This document shows, piece by piece, positions 1 through 8,429 of a stretch of 64,000 nucleotides of DNA; position 1 is the stretch's first letter, and the number at the start of each line of letters is the position of its first letter. The position numbers were made by a program, and so were the translations under genes. Below the pieces are notes generated by a model. That model searched no databases. It had not been told where the DNA came from and saw nothing but the letters and a program-made list of their open reading frames with translations. This stretch comes from Pseudomonadota bacterium (GTDB lineage Bacteria; Pseudomonadota; Alphaproteobacteria; Caulobacterales; Caulobacteraceae): the NCBI GenBank assembly GCA_023390245.1, contig JAEWDF010000064.1:1-64000 (forward strand), read 5' to 3'.

Positions 1-166
1 GGGGGATACTCGGCCGCACCCGGACGGTTCTCGCAGGAGCCGCCGGCCCGTCGCAGGCTTATGGGGTTAGGCGATAAGACCGCCACCACTCGACGCCCCG
101 AGCTTGCAGCCAATCCTCCGCGCGGAGCGTCGGACCTTCGTCGAAACGGTATTCACATCACGATCT

Positions 167-182
167 CCGGGCGAACGCCCGG
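167..182. other. Perfect GC hairpin upstream of tgt
   Basis: CCGGGCG and CGCCCGG form a 7-bp inverted repeat around AA. No T-tract follows on either strand. It lies in the tgt leader region and could be the remnant of an upstream terminator or an mRNA structure. The remaining bases 1-234 show no convincing gene. Confidence 0.35.
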
Positions 183-234
183 CGCTCCGCCCAGCCCTCC
201 TCAACTCCGCCCAAAAGGACGGGGACGAACACCC

Positions 235-267
235 ATGCCTGTGGCCAACCCCGCCTCCAGCGCCTAA
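235..267 (+). CDS. Ten-codon leader ORF abutting tgt
   Basis: A short ORF encoding MPVANPASSA starts 8-10 nt after a good ribosome-binding site (AAGGACGGGGA) and ends in TAA immediately before the tgt ATG (TAAATG). The tgt start itself has no Shine-Dalgarno sequence. The simplest reading is translational coupling: ribosomes loading on the leader re-initiate at tgt. The peptide resembles no known attenuator, because it has no run of one amino acid. The alternative is that tgt initiates weakly at its own ATG and the upstream site is fortuitous. Confidence 0.4.
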   Translation: MPVANPASSA

Positions 268-1413
268 ATGCCGCCTCCCGCAACGATCGAGCCGCCCTTG
301 CCCTTTCCCTTCGACATCGCCGCCACCGAAGGCCGCGCCCGCACCGGCGTGCTGAAGACCCCGCGCGGCGACATCCGCACGCCCGCCTTCATGCCCGTCG
401 GCACCGCCGCCACGGTCAAGGCCCTGACCGTGGACCAGGTGAAGGCGACCGGCGCCGACATACTCTTGGGCAACACCTATCACCTGATGCTACGCCCCGG
501 CCCGGAGCGCATGCAGCGGCTCGGCGGCCTTCACAAATTCATGGGCTGGGACAAGCCGATCCTGACCGACTCAGGCGGTTTCCAGGTCATGTCTCTGGCT
601 GGCATCTCCAAGCTGACCGAGCACGCCGTCACCTTCTCCAGCCACATCGACGGCTCCAGGCACGAGCTGACGCCCGAACGCTCCATCGAGATCCAGGCCG
701 ACCGCATCGGCGCCGACATCTCCATGCAGCTGGACCAGTGCGTCGCCTTCCCCGCCGAGAAGGACGCCGCCCGTGCGGCCATGGCGCTGTCGATCCGCTG
801 GGGCGCCCGCTCCAAGGCGCGGTTCGGCCAGCGCGAGACCCAGGCCCTGTTCGGCATCCAGCAGGGCTCGACGTATGAGGACCTGCGTCGCCAGTCGTCG
901 GAACAGCTTCAGGAGATCGGCTTCGACGGCTACGCCATCGGCGGCCTGGCCGTGGGCGAAGGCCACCAGGCCATGTGCGAGGTGCTGGACTATGCGCCCG
1001 AATTCCTGCCCGCCGACCGCCCGCGCTATCTGATGGGCGTCGGCAAGCCGGTCGACCTGGTCGAGGCCGTCTGGCGCGGCGTCGACATGTTCGACTGCGT
1101 GCTGCCCACCCGCGCCGGCCGCCACGGCCAGGCCTGGACCTGGGACGGCCCGCTGAACCTGAAGAACGCCCGCTTCGCCGAGGATCAGGACCCGCTGGAC
1201 CCGACCCTCCCCTGCCCGGCCTCGTCCGGTTATTCCAAGGCCTATCTGCACCACCTGATCCGCGCCGACGAAATCCTCGGCAAGGTGCTGCTCAGCTGGC
1301 ACAACATCGCCTTCTACCAGGCCCTGACCGCGGCCATGCGCGCCGCGATTTCAGAGGGTCGCTTCGAACAGTTCCGCCGCGACTTCCACGCCCGGCACAC
1401 GTCGAACGGCTGA
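268..1413 (+). CDS. tgt: Queuine tRNA-ribosyltransferase (Tgt)
   Basis: Exchanges guanine-34 for preQ1 in the anticodon of GUN tRNAs (Tyr, His, Asn, Asp), the first tRNA-level step of queuosine synthesis. The 381-aa length is normal. Visible motifs are TPAFMPVGT near residues 38-46, the base-recognition Asp in LTDSGGFQ (D101) and the nucleophile Asp in FDCVLPTRAGRHG (D276). The C-terminal zinc-binding segment is unusual: where bacterial enzymes have CxCxxC, this one reads LPCPASS, leaving one Cys (C316) plus the later His in SWHNIAFY. The gene ends 8 bp from the convergent lipoprotein gene. Family assignment is certain; the state of the zinc site is unclear. Confidence 0.97.
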   Translation: MPPPATIEPPLPFPFDIAATEGRARTGVLKTPRGDIRTPAFMPVGTAATVKALTVDQVKATGADILLGNTYHLMLRPGPERMQRLGGLHKFMGWDKPILTDSGGFQVMSLAGISKLTEHAVTFSSHIDGSRHELTPERSIEIQADRIGADISMQLDQCVAFPAEKDAARAAMALSIRWGARSKARFGQRETQALFGIQQGSTYEDLRRQSSEQLQEIGFDGYAIGGLAVGEGHQAMCEVLDYAPEFLPADRPRYLMGVGKPVDLVEAVWRGVDMFDCVLPTRAGRHGQAWTWDGPLNLKNARFAEDQDPLDPTLPCPASSGYSKAYLHHLIRADEILGKVLLSWHNIAFYQALTAAMRAAISEGRFEQFRRDFHARHTSNG

Positions 1414-1421
1414 CGTCCCCT

Positions 1422-1964
1422 TTAGCGCCGCCGGGGCGTGAACCAGCTGGGCGCGGCGGGCGGGGCGCAGTTGCGCTGCATGCCGATGCCCTTCAGGAAG
1501 GCGCGGCGCATCCGCCCGGCCTGGATGGCGGACTGGACATGGCGGCTGTGCTGGTCGGCCCCGCTCAGTCGGCGAATCCAGCTGCGGCCGGGGATGAAGT
1601 CGGTGGTCGTGTCGCGGATGGCGTTCAGCGTCGCCTTGGCCGCCGCATCCGCCGCCTGCTCGCTGGCGTAGGCGCCGTTCTGGCGCGGCGGCTCGTCCGT
1701 GTCGGGTCCCAGCGCCTCGTCCAGCCGCGCGACCTCCGCGCCGATGGTGGTGCACTGGTTCAGATTGCGCAGGTCGTAGGGATTGGCCTCTGCCTGCAGC
1801 AGCACCGTGGGGATCATCTGCCGGCGTAGATTGAAGTCCTCCAGCGGCGCGGTCACCGCCTGGCCCAGGCCCGCGCCGACCTGCTCCACCCCGCCGACGG
1901 CGGAGCGGCCGGCGTTGCATCCGGCGACGGCCAGCGCCAGGCCCAGGAGGATCGCGTGCTTCAT
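1422..1964 (-). CDS. Putative lipoprotein of unknown function
   Basis: A 180-aa protein with a short hydrophobic N-terminal signal and a lipobox (LALAVAGC, Cys16), so it is probably exported and lipidated. The mature part is hydrophilic, contains one further pair of Cys residues and shows no domain I recognise. Phrases such as RQNGAYASEQAADAAAKATLNAIRD suggest a helical region. It is convergent with tgt and followed on the same strand by another unknown small gene, so the context gives no function. The start at 1964 is the only one that preserves the signal peptide. Confidence 0.75.
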   Translation of the reverse strand: MKHAILLGLALAVAGCNAGRSAVGGVEQVGAGLGQAVTAPLEDFNLRRQMIPTVLLQAEANPYDLRNLNQCTTIGAEVARLDEALGPDTDEPPRQNGAYASEQAADAAAKATLNAIRDTTTDFIPGRSWIRRLSGADQHSRHVQSAIQAGRMRRAFLKGIGMQRNCAPPAAPSWFTPRRR

Positions 1965-2004
1965 GCCGCGCCTTAGACCACGCCGACCGTCGGCCCGGAA
2001 GGCC

Positions 2005-2334
2005 TCAGTTCCGGCCCCGCACGATGTCGCGGTTGGCCTTGACCGTCTTGGGCCCCTGCCCGCCGCGCGCCTCGGTCCTCACCGGCCGATTGGCGTTGGA
2101 GCCGCCCTGTTGCAGCCCGTCCGCGCCCAGGGCGTCGCCGTCATCGGCGTAGTCGCCCATCTCGCCCGCCGCCGGCGCGGCCAGGCTGGCGTCGCGATAG
2201 TCGGGGGCGGCGTAGCTGCGGGCTTCGGGCCGCACCGCGTCGTTCTGTTCGACGGCGCGGTCGTTGGGCGCCTGCGGGTCCGTCGCCGCATTCTGGGCCG
2301 TCGCCTTGGAGGAGGTCGTGTTCTGGTGGGGCAT
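2005..2334 (-). CDS. Small hydrophilic hypothetical protein
   Basis: A 109-aa, low-complexity protein rich in Ala, Asn, Asp and Gly, with no signal peptide or membrane segment and no recognisable domain. It begins MPHQNTTSSK and ends with a basic stretch. A GGAGCG-type ribosome-binding site lies just upstream on the minus strand. Coding character is reasonable (strong third-position GC), but the composition suggests intrinsic disorder. It lies between a lipoprotein gene and a ROK kinase gene with no clear operon link. Confidence 0.55.
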   Translation of the reverse strand: MPHQNTTSSKATAQNAATDPQAPNDRAVEQNDAVRPEARSYAAPDYRDASLAAPAAGEMGDYADDGDALGADGLQQGGSNANRPVRTEARGGQGPKTVKANRDIVRGRN

Positions 2335-2400
2335 GACGCGCTCCTTCTGCTCTGTCGTCAGAAGGCCAACCCGTCCGCCCCGCGCCCCGTTCCGTATGGC

Positions 2401-3267
2401 TCAGCCGGCGATGTCGCGCGCCATCAGCAGCGCGCCTTCCAGCCCCGCGTCGGCCAGGGCGGCCGGAACCAGATAGCCGTCCCTCCCCATCACCGCCGCC
2501 GAGCCGTAGCCCGCCACCGTCTCCCGCGCCGCCGCTTCGATCCGGTGCAGCAGGCCCGGCGTGGACAGCACGCCGCCGCCGAACACCATCCGATCCGGCG
2601 CCCAGGCGAACACCAGCGCGGCCGCCAGTTGCCCCAGATAGCCGGCGACCGTCGCCATCGTCTCCGGCGCATCCTCCAGCGCCTGCCCCTTCAGCCGCGC
2701 CTGCACCGCCGGCCCGGCCGCCAGCCCTTCGGCGCAGTCGGCGTGGAAGGGACAGGCGCTGGCCTGGATGTCGCCGTCGGCGCGCCGCACGGACAGGTGG
2801 CCGATCTCCGGATGCAGCGCGCCCTTCAGCGTGCGGCCATCGACGCACAGGCCGCCGCCGATGCCGGTGCCGACGGTGACATAGGCGACCGCCCGCGCCC
2901 CGCGCCCAGCGCCCAGCGTCGCCTCCGCCAGCGCCGCTGCATTGACGTCGGTGTCCACCGCGAACGGCGCATCCAGCCGCTCCGAGAGCGTCCGCGCCAG
3001 ATTGAACCCCGCCCAGCCCGGCTTGGGCGTCGCCAGCATCCGCCCGCGCTCCGGGTCCTGCGGATCGACCACCAGCGGCCCGAAGCTGGCCACGCCCAGC
3101 GCCGCGACCGGCCGTCCGCCGACGGCCTGGACCAAGGCTTCCACCGCCTCTTCCGGCCGGCCTGTGGCGAAGCGGCCCTCGGCCAGCATCGCGCCGTCGC
3201 GCCCGGCGACCCGCCAGACGATCTTGGTCCCTCCGGTCTCGACGGCCAGCAGCACGGATTCGGTCAT
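2401..3267 (-). CDS. ROK-family sugar kinase, fructokinase-like
   Basis: ATP-dependent phosphorylation of a hexose, probably fructose. I chose the ATG at 3267 (MTESVLLAVETGG), giving 288 aa, because the upstream extension is non-family sequence. The ATP-binding loop is ETGGTK near the N-terminus, and the catalytic Asp lies in VDTDVNAAALAE. The ROK signature GTGIGGGLCVDG is followed by HPEIGHLSV and a metal-binding stretch, ACPFHADCAEGLAAGPA, typical of bacterial fructokinases. It is a monocistronic minus-strand gene, divergent from the kpsC-like gene with 127 bp between starts. Sugar specificity is inferred from the family subtype. Confidence 0.85.
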   Translation of the reverse strand: MTESVLLAVETGGTKIVWRVAGRDGAMLAEGRFATGRPEEAVEALVQAVGGRPVAALGVASFGPLVVDPQDPERGRMLATPKPGWAGFNLARTLSERLDAPFAVDTDVNAAALAEATLGAGRGARAVAYVTVGTGIGGGLCVDGRTLKGALHPEIGHLSVRRADGDIQASACPFHADCAEGLAAGPAVQARLKGQALEDAPETMATVAGYLGQLAAALVFAWAPDRMVFGGGVLSTPGLLHRIEAAARETVAGYGSAAVMGRDGYLVPAALADAGLEGALLMARDIAG

Positions 3268-3394
3268 GACGCCTCCCAAGCGATCCCCGGCCGAATAGGC
3301 CAATTCGGCGCCTCGCGTCACGCCGCGCCGATGCGGCCCTAGCCCGCCCGGCGCAACCGCCCTAAACCACGGCTTCAACCTTCACGGACCCGTC

Positions 3395-5449
3395 TTGACC
3401 GCCGCGCCCCCTTCTTCCGCCCCGACGCCCGCCTGGGTCTGCGCCCCCGGCGTGCGCCGGGTCCCCTTCCTGTCGGCCTTCCTGCCCGAATACGACCTGC
3501 GCCGCGCGCCGGGCCGGGACGTCGGGGCCGTGCTGGGCTGGGGCATGAAGCCCAGCGCGGCGGCCGGCCGCCGCTGGGCCAGGAAGCGCGACCGGCCTTA
3601 TGTCGCCTTGGAGGACGGCTTCCTCCGCTCCGTCGGCCTGGGCGAGGCGGGCGCCGCCAGCCTCAGCCTGATCGTCGACGACCTGGGCGTCTATTACGAC
3701 GCGACAAGGCCCAGCCGGCTGGAACGGCTGATCCTGGACGCCGACGCCTGGTGCGACGCGGCGACGGCCCAGCGGGCGCGGCGGCTGATCGACCGCATCG
3801 TCGCCGCCGGCGTCTCCAAGACCAACATGGGCGCGCCGCTCGATCCGGCGGTCCTGAGGCCCGGCCGGCGGGTGCTGATCGTGGACCAGACCTACGGCGA
3901 CGCCTCTATCGGATACGGCCTGGCGACGCAGGACAGCTTCGACGCCATGATGGCCGCCGCGCGCCGCGACGAGCCGGACGCCCAGCTGATCGTCAAGCGC
4001 CATCCCGCCGTCGCCGCCGGCCGCAAGCGCGGCTGCGTCACCGACCTGACCGGCGCGACGCTGATCGACGCCGACGTGCGGCCCGCCGACCTGTTGGCGG
4101 CGGTCGACGCTGTCTATTGCGTGACCTCGGGCCTGGGGTTCGAGGCCCTGTTGCGCGGCCTGCCGGTGCGCTGCTTCGGCGCGCCCTTCTATTCCGGCTG
4201 GGGCCTGACGGCCGACGCGGTCGACACCGGCCGCCGGGGCGCGGGCCGTTCGTTGGAGCAGGTCGCCGCCGCCGCCCTGATCGCCTACACCCGCTATGTC
4301 GATCCGGTGACCGGCCGCCGCTGCGAGGCGGAACAGGCGCTGGCGCGGCTGATCGCGCTGCGCGACCGGGCCGACCGTCTGGCCGGCCCCTGGGCCGCCG
4401 TCGGTTTCGCCCCCGCCAAGCGGCCGCCCGTGCGTCGGCTGCTGAACTCGCCCAAGGCGACGATGCGCTACTTTATGTCGCCGCGCCGCGCCGCCGACCA
4501 CGCCCGGGCGACGGGCGGCAAGCTGATCTGGTGGGCGGGCAAGGAGAGCGAGGCCACCCGCCAGGCGGCGGCGGACTTCGACGGCCCCACGGTGCGCATG
4601 GAGGACGGCTTCATCCGCTCGCGCGGCCTGGGCTCGGACTTCGTCGGCGCCCTGTCCGTCGCCCTGGACGACCAGGGCGTCTATTACGACCCCGCCCGGC
4701 CGTCCCGGCTGGAGACGCTCATCGAGACCTCCGACCTGCCCCCCGACGCGCTGGAGCGCGCCGCCCACCTGCGCCGCCGCGTGGTCGAGACGGGCCTGTC
4801 CAAATACAATCTGAAGGGCCAGGCGCCGACCGGCTGGCCCGCCGGCCGCGACATCCTGCTGGTCGTCGGCCAAGTCGAGAACGACAAGTCGATCCTGCTG
4901 GGCTGCGCGCCGGACCTGAACACCAACTCGGCCCTGGTCGAGGCCGCGCGCCGCGACCATCCGGACGCCTTCCTGGTCTACCGCAACCATCCCGACGTGC
5001 TGGCCGGCAACCGGCCGGGCCGGCTGGATGCGTCTGCGCTGTCCTCGGTCGATGCGGTGGGGGACGGGCTGGACATCGTCGACTGCCTGAACGCGTGCCG
5101 CCGCGTGGCCACCCTCACCTCCCTGACGGGGTTCGAGGCGCTGATGCGCGGCAAGGCGGTGTCGGTCTACGGCCGTCCCTTCTACGCCGGCTGGGGCCTG
5201 ACGGACGACCGACTGGCGTTCCAGCGGCGCACGCGTCGGGCGACGGTCGACCACCTGGTCCACGCCGCCCTGATCACCTATCCGATCTACGTCACGCCCC
5301 ACGGCTGGCCTTGCGAAGCCGAGGACCTGGTGGAAGCCCTGATCGCCGCCCGCGACCAGCCGCCGCCCAAGGCGCCGCGCGGCCAGATCCGCCGCTGGGC
5401 CGCCGGCGTCATCGCCAGTCTCGACCGGACGCCGCCGCCGTCCTATTGA
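3395..5449 (+). CDS. kpsC: KpsC-like bimodular capsule Kdo transferase
   Basis: A 684-aa cytoplasmic glycosyltransferase of the KpsC/LipA type, which builds the beta-Kdo linker on which group-2-type capsules are assembled on lyso-phosphatidylglycerol. It consists of two homologous halves, about 1-330 and 345-684. Matching motifs are EDGFLRSVGLG / EDGFIRSRGLG, DDLGVYYDATRPSRLE / DDQGVYYDPARPSRLE, and GFEALLRGLPV...PFYSGWGLT / GFEALMRGKAV...PFYAGWGLT. The size agrees with E. coli KpsC. The start is a TTG at 3395. No kpsS, kpsE or kpsT lies nearby, so the capsule genes are elsewhere or the role differs. The last codons are followed by a 37-bp tandem duplication. Confidence 0.88.
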   Translation: MTAAPPSSAPTPAWVCAPGVRRVPFLSAFLPEYDLRRAPGRDVGAVLGWGMKPSAAAGRRWARKRDRPYVALEDGFLRSVGLGEAGAASLSLIVDDLGVYYDATRPSRLERLILDADAWCDAATAQRARRLIDRIVAAGVSKTNMGAPLDPAVLRPGRRVLIVDQTYGDASIGYGLATQDSFDAMMAAARRDEPDAQLIVKRHPAVAAGRKRGCVTDLTGATLIDADVRPADLLAAVDAVYCVTSGLGFEALLRGLPVRCFGAPFYSGWGLTADAVDTGRRGAGRSLEQVAAAALIAYTRYVDPVTGRRCEAEQALARLIALRDRADRLAGPWAAVGFAPAKRPPVRRLLNSPKATMRYFMSPRRAADHARATGGKLIWWAGKESEATRQAAADFDGPTVRMEDGFIRSRGLGSDFVGALSVALDDQGVYYDPARPSRLETLIETSDLPPDALERAAHLRRRVVETGLSKYNLKGQAPTGWPAGRDILLVVGQVENDKSILLGCAPDLNTNSALVEAARRDHPDAFLVYRNHPDVLAGNRPGRLDASALSSVDAVGDGLDIVDCLNACRRVATLTSLTGFEALMRGKAVSVYGRPFYAGWGLTDDRLAFQRRTRRATVDHLVHAALITYPIYVTPHGWPCEAEDLVEALIAARDQPPPKAPRGQIRRWAAGVIASLDRTPPPSY

Positions 5450-5473
5450 GGGCGTTCGCAAAGAGGACGGACA

Positions 5474-5547
5474 GTCCTCAAGCCGCGTGACGCCGCGCGT
5501 CGAGCGACAGGTCCTCAAGCAGCGAGACGCCGCGCGTCGAGCGATAG
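5474..5547. repeat. 37-bp tandem duplication before a fabH-like gene
   Basis: Two adjacent 37-bp units (5474-5510 and 5511-5547) match at 34 of 37 positions. Both begin GTCCTCAAG and contain GACGCCGCGCGTCGAGCGA. The pair fills most of the gap between kpsC and the fabH-like gene and ends 12 nt before the GTG start, so it forms the 5' leader. Its GACGC...GCGTC core is self-complementary. Tandem units like this can expand or contract. Confidence 0.85.
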
Positions 5548-5559
5548 GAAACAAAAGAA

Positions 5560-6711
5560 GTGCCCAACGCCGTCATCGCCGCCACCGGCCTCTTCACCCC
5601 CGAACAGTCGGTCTCCAACGCCGAACTGGTCGAGAGCTACAACGCCTGGGCCGACGCCTGGAACGATCGGCACGCCGCCGCCATCGTCGCCGGCGAGCTG
5701 GAGCCCAAGACCCATTCCTCGATCGAGTTCATCGAGAAGGCCTCGGGCATCAAGAGCCGCTTCGTCATGGACAAGTCGGGCGTCATCGACCCGGCCCGCA
5801 TGGCGCCGAACCTGCCCGAGCGGTCCAACGACGAGCTGTCGGTGCTGGCCGAAATGGCGGTGAAGGCCGCCCGCCAGGCGATTGAGGCCTGGGGCAAGCC
5901 GGCGTCCGAGATCGGCGCGGTCCTGTGCGCCGCTTCCAACATGCAGCGCCCCTATCCGGCCATGGCCATCGAGGTGCAGCAGGCGCTGGGGATCGAGGGC
6001 TTCGCCTTCGACATGAACGTGGCCTGCTCCTCGGCCACCTTCGGCGTCAAGACGGCGGCGGACTTCGTCGCCTCGGGCTCGGTCAAGGCCGTGCTGATGG
6101 TGAACCCCGAAATCTGCTCGGCCCACCTGAACTTCACCGACCGCGACAGCCACTTCATCTTCGGCGACGTGGCCACGGCCGTCATCGTCGAATCGGCCGA
6201 GACGGCCGGACCCGGCGGCTGGGAGGTGCTAGGGACGCGGCTGAAGACGGTCTTCTCCAACAACATCCGCAACAACTTCGGCTTCCTGAACCGGGCGGCC
6301 CGCGACACTGCTCACCTGGACGCCCCCGCCGCCGACGACAGCGCCCCGACCGACAAGCTGTTCGTTCAGCAGGGCCGCAAGGTCTTCAAGGAGGTCGTGC
6401 CGATGGTCTCGGAGATGATCGTCGGCCACGCCGCCGAACTGGGCCTGGACCCGCACGGGCTGAAACGCCTGTGGCTGCACCAGGCCAACATCAACATGAA
6501 CCAGATGATCGGCAAGAAGGTGCTGGGCCGCGAGCCTTCCGAGGAAGAGAACGTCATCATCCTGGACGACTACGCCAACACCTCCTCGGCCGGTTCGATC
6601 ATCGCCTTCCACCTGCACAACGACGGCTTCGCGCCCGGCGAAACCGGCCTGATCTGCAGCTTCGGCGCCGGCTATTCGGCCGGGACGGTGTTCGTGCGCA
6701 AGCGCGGCTGA
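5560..6711 (+). CDS. Beta-ketoacyl-ACP synthase III (FabH-like)
   Basis: A 383-aa thiolase-fold condensing enzyme that joins an acyl-CoA or acyl-ACP starter with malonyl-ACP or a similar extender. The catalytic triad is visible: Cys156 in NVACSSATFG, His in WLHQANINMN and Asn in DDYANTSSAGS. It is longer than housekeeping FabH (about 320 aa), with an insertion near residues 30-60 (WNDRHAAAIVAGELEPKTHSSIEF), so it is probably a second, specialised KAS III. The start is a GTG at 5560 preceded by AGGAAACAAAAGAA. It overlaps the 3' end of the convergent M48 gene by 40 bp. The physiological substrate is unknown. Confidence 0.88.
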   Translation: MPNAVIAATGLFTPEQSVSNAELVESYNAWADAWNDRHAAAIVAGELEPKTHSSIEFIEKASGIKSRFVMDKSGVIDPARMAPNLPERSNDELSVLAEMAVKAARQAIEAWGKPASEIGAVLCAASNMQRPYPAMAIEVQQALGIEGFAFDMNVACSSATFGVKTAADFVASGSVKAVLMVNPEICSAHLNFTDRDSHFIFGDVATAVIVESAETAGPGGWEVLGTRLKTVFSNNIRNNFGFLNRAARDTAHLDAPAADDSAPTDKLFVQQGRKVFKEVVPMVSEMIVGHAAELGLDPHGLKRLWLHQANINMNQMIGKKVLGREPSEEENVIILDDYANTSSAGSIIAFHLHNDGFAPGETGLICSFGAGYSAGTVFVRKRG

Positions 6712-7910
6712 CGCGCCTCCCCGGCCGGCGCGCCCGTCTCCGGATGGGCCGCCTTCCATTCCATGGCGCGGCGCACGCGGTTCTCGACGCTGGGATGGTC
6801 GTAGAACAGGAACTCCTCGATCGCGGAGGGCGACGGCGCGCGATATTCCGCCGTCTTCACCAGCGCCTTGGCCAGGCCGTCGGGCGCATTGGCGTGCACC
6901 AGCGAGAAGTGGTCCGCGTCCGCCTCCATCGTCCGCGTCATGGTGGCGAACACCGGCGTCCCCAGCACTCCGAGCAGGGCCAGGACCAGACCCAGCACCG
7001 GCAGGCCGGCCGGATCGGAGATGTCGCCCGTCCGGTGCGCGCCCAGCAGGCGCCGGCCCAGCGGATAGAGCCGGTCCGTCAGCCAGAAGGCCAGCGCCGC
7101 GACCACGATCAGCACGCCCACCATCCACAGCACGTGCATGCGGACGTAATGGCCCATCTCATGGCCCACCACGCCCTTCACCTCGGCGATGTCGGCGCCC
7201 TTCTGGAACATGACGTCGCTCATGGCCACGCGGGCCGAGCCGAACAGGCCCGAGACGTTGGCGGTGTAGCGGTCCGACTGGCGAGAGCCGTCATAGATGT
7301 AGATCTTGTCCGACGGCGTCCCCGTCTCCTGGGCCAGGGCGACCACGGCGTCGCGCACCGGTCCGTCCGGCGCCGGCGTATAGGTATTGAAGATCGGCTC
7401 GATCAGGATCGGCGAGACGATCAGGCCGATGATCATGAAGACCGCCGTGACGGCCGCCGCCCAGGCCCACCACCAGCGACGCGCGCGACGGATCAGGGCG
7501 TAGATGGCCACCAAGAGCAGGCTGGTGATCACGACCGAGATGGCCGCGGCGATCAGCGCCTCGGTCAGCCAGCCGCCGAAGGCCTGGCTGGTCAGGCCGT
7601 ACTGCTTCTCGCGCCACCAGCTCTCGTAGATCGCCCAGGGCAGGGTCAGGACCCAGCTCATCGCCCCATAGACCAGGGCCGCGACGAAGCTGGTCAGCAG
7701 CGGGCGCCGCCGGCGCCGCTCCATCCGGTCCCGGATCGCGACCAGCCAGTTGCTGCGCACGATGATCCAGGCGACCAGCGCCGAGACCAGAAAGCTCCAC
7801 AGGATCAGCCAGTGCGATCCTTGCGTATAGGCGACCGCCCGCGCGGTCTCCTCGGGCGACAGGGTCGCCAGCCATTGGGCGGTCGCGGCCGCCGGATCGA
7901 ATGTGGTCAT
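6672..7910 (-). CDS. M48 family zinc metallopeptidase (Ste24-like)
   Basis: A 412-aa integral membrane protease. It has a predicted N-terminal helix, further helices around residues 60-170, the zinc motif HEMGH in VVGHEMGHYVRMH, another pair of helices after it, and the third ligand in MEADADHFSL. This layout fits the CAAX-protease/Ste24 branch and is close in general design to HtpX, implying membrane-protein quality control. The ATG at 7910 has AGGGACC upstream. Its 3' end overlaps the fabH-like gene by 40 bp, so the two mRNAs are antisense there. Substrates are unknown. Confidence 0.9.
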   Translation of the reverse strand: MTTFDPAAATAQWLATLSPEETARAVAYTQGSHWLILWSFLVSALVAWIIVRSNWLVAIRDRMERRRRRPLLTSFVAALVYGAMSWVLTLPWAIYESWWREKQYGLTSQAFGGWLTEALIAAAISVVITSLLLVAIYALIRRARRWWWAWAAAVTAVFMIIGLIVSPILIEPIFNTYTPAPDGPVRDAVVALAQETGTPSDKIYIYDGSRQSDRYTANVSGLFGSARVAMSDVMFQKGADIAEVKGVVGHEMGHYVRMHVLWMVGVLIVVAALAFWLTDRLYPLGRRLLGAHRTGDISDPAGLPVLGLVLALLGVLGTPVFATMTRTMEADADHFSLVHANAPDGLAKALVKTAEYRAPSPSAIEEFLFYDHPSVENRVRRAMEWKAAHPETGAPAGEARQPRLRTNTVPAE

Positions 7911-8056
7911 GAAGGTCCCTCCCGGCGCCGATCAGGGCGCAGAAACGGGGCGATGTCAGCTTAAATTCCCCTCACGATCACAATTTCGCGGCTCCGCTTG
8001 CACTTCCTCGGCGGTTTTGCGAGGCGTTTCCCGTCGAGAACAAGGGGAGTTCCCGG

Positions 8057-8314
8057 ATGGCTCAGACGACGTCGAGGCATGGTCTGGAAAACCTGGCGCA
8101 GGACGTGGCGACCGTGCTCAGAAGCATGGGCGGCTCGGCCCACCAGAATCTCGTCGTGGATTGCGTCGCCGCCATGAGACGCCAACGTGGCGAGGCGGTC
8201 ACGGGCGATCTCCGTCAGAAGATCATCGAAGTGTTCGAACACTATCGCGACATGTTCTTCCGCCCCTTCGGCGAAGGTTCGCAGCGCTGGGCGCTCGCCG
8301 CCTCCTTCACCTGA
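8057..8314 (+). CDS. Small conserved-looking hypothetical protein
   Basis: An 85-aa soluble helical protein (MAQTTSRHGLENLAQDV...). A clear ribosome-binding site, AAGGGG, lies 8-10 nt before the ATG, and the gene stands alone in a divergent arrangement with the M48 protease gene. There is no signal peptide, Cys or recognisable domain. The even mix of charged and hydrophobic residues with regular helical periodicity supports a real folded protein. Function is unknown. Confidence 0.65.
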   Translation: MAQTTSRHGLENLAQDVATVLRSMGGSAHQNLVVDCVAAMRRQRGEAVTGDLRQKIIEVFEHYRDMFFRPFGEGSQRWALAASFT

Positions 8315-8320
8315 ACCGCC

Positions 8321-8349
8321 AAAAAGAAGCCCGACGCGGGCGCCGGGCT
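8321..8349 (-). terminator. Rho-independent terminator, minus strand
   Basis: On the minus strand the stem AGCCCG...CGGGCT (8328-8349, with two further inner pairs) is followed by TTCTTTTT. It faces the lipoprotein gene that stops at 8430. On the plus strand the same hairpin could also end the 85-aa gene, although no T-tract follows there. Confidence 0.6.
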
Positions 8350-8404
8350 GAATTCAGGTTCGGTGATGGTGGTGCTCTCGAACTCACGCGAGAACGGCCA
8401 AGGT

Positions 8405-8423
8405 ATTAACCGGCAAGGTTAAT
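8405..8423. repeat. Inverted repeat ATTAACC/GGTTAAT
   Basis: A perfect 7-bp inverted repeat with a 5-nt loop, directly after the lipoprotein stop codon (minus strand). The two TTAA cores are 9 bp apart rather than the 7 bp of a CtrA box, so a hairpin in the 3' UTR is the simpler reading. Confidence 0.45.
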
Positions 8424-8429
8424 GCTTTC

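Noticed and set aside
3362..5554. A 730-aa frame antisense to the kpsC-like gene
   Set aside because: It is a shadow of a clear two-domain glycosyltransferase in high-GC DNA; its product is low-complexity Arg/Gly/Ala with no domain.
8405..8423. CtrA box formed by two TTAA cores
   Set aside because: The cores are 9 bp apart rather than 7, and the site lies downstream of a stop codon.
8350..8429. Possible tRNA fragment after the 85-aa gene
   Set aside because: Only short hairpins (for example TCTCG/CGAGA) are present; no cloverleaf can be drawn.
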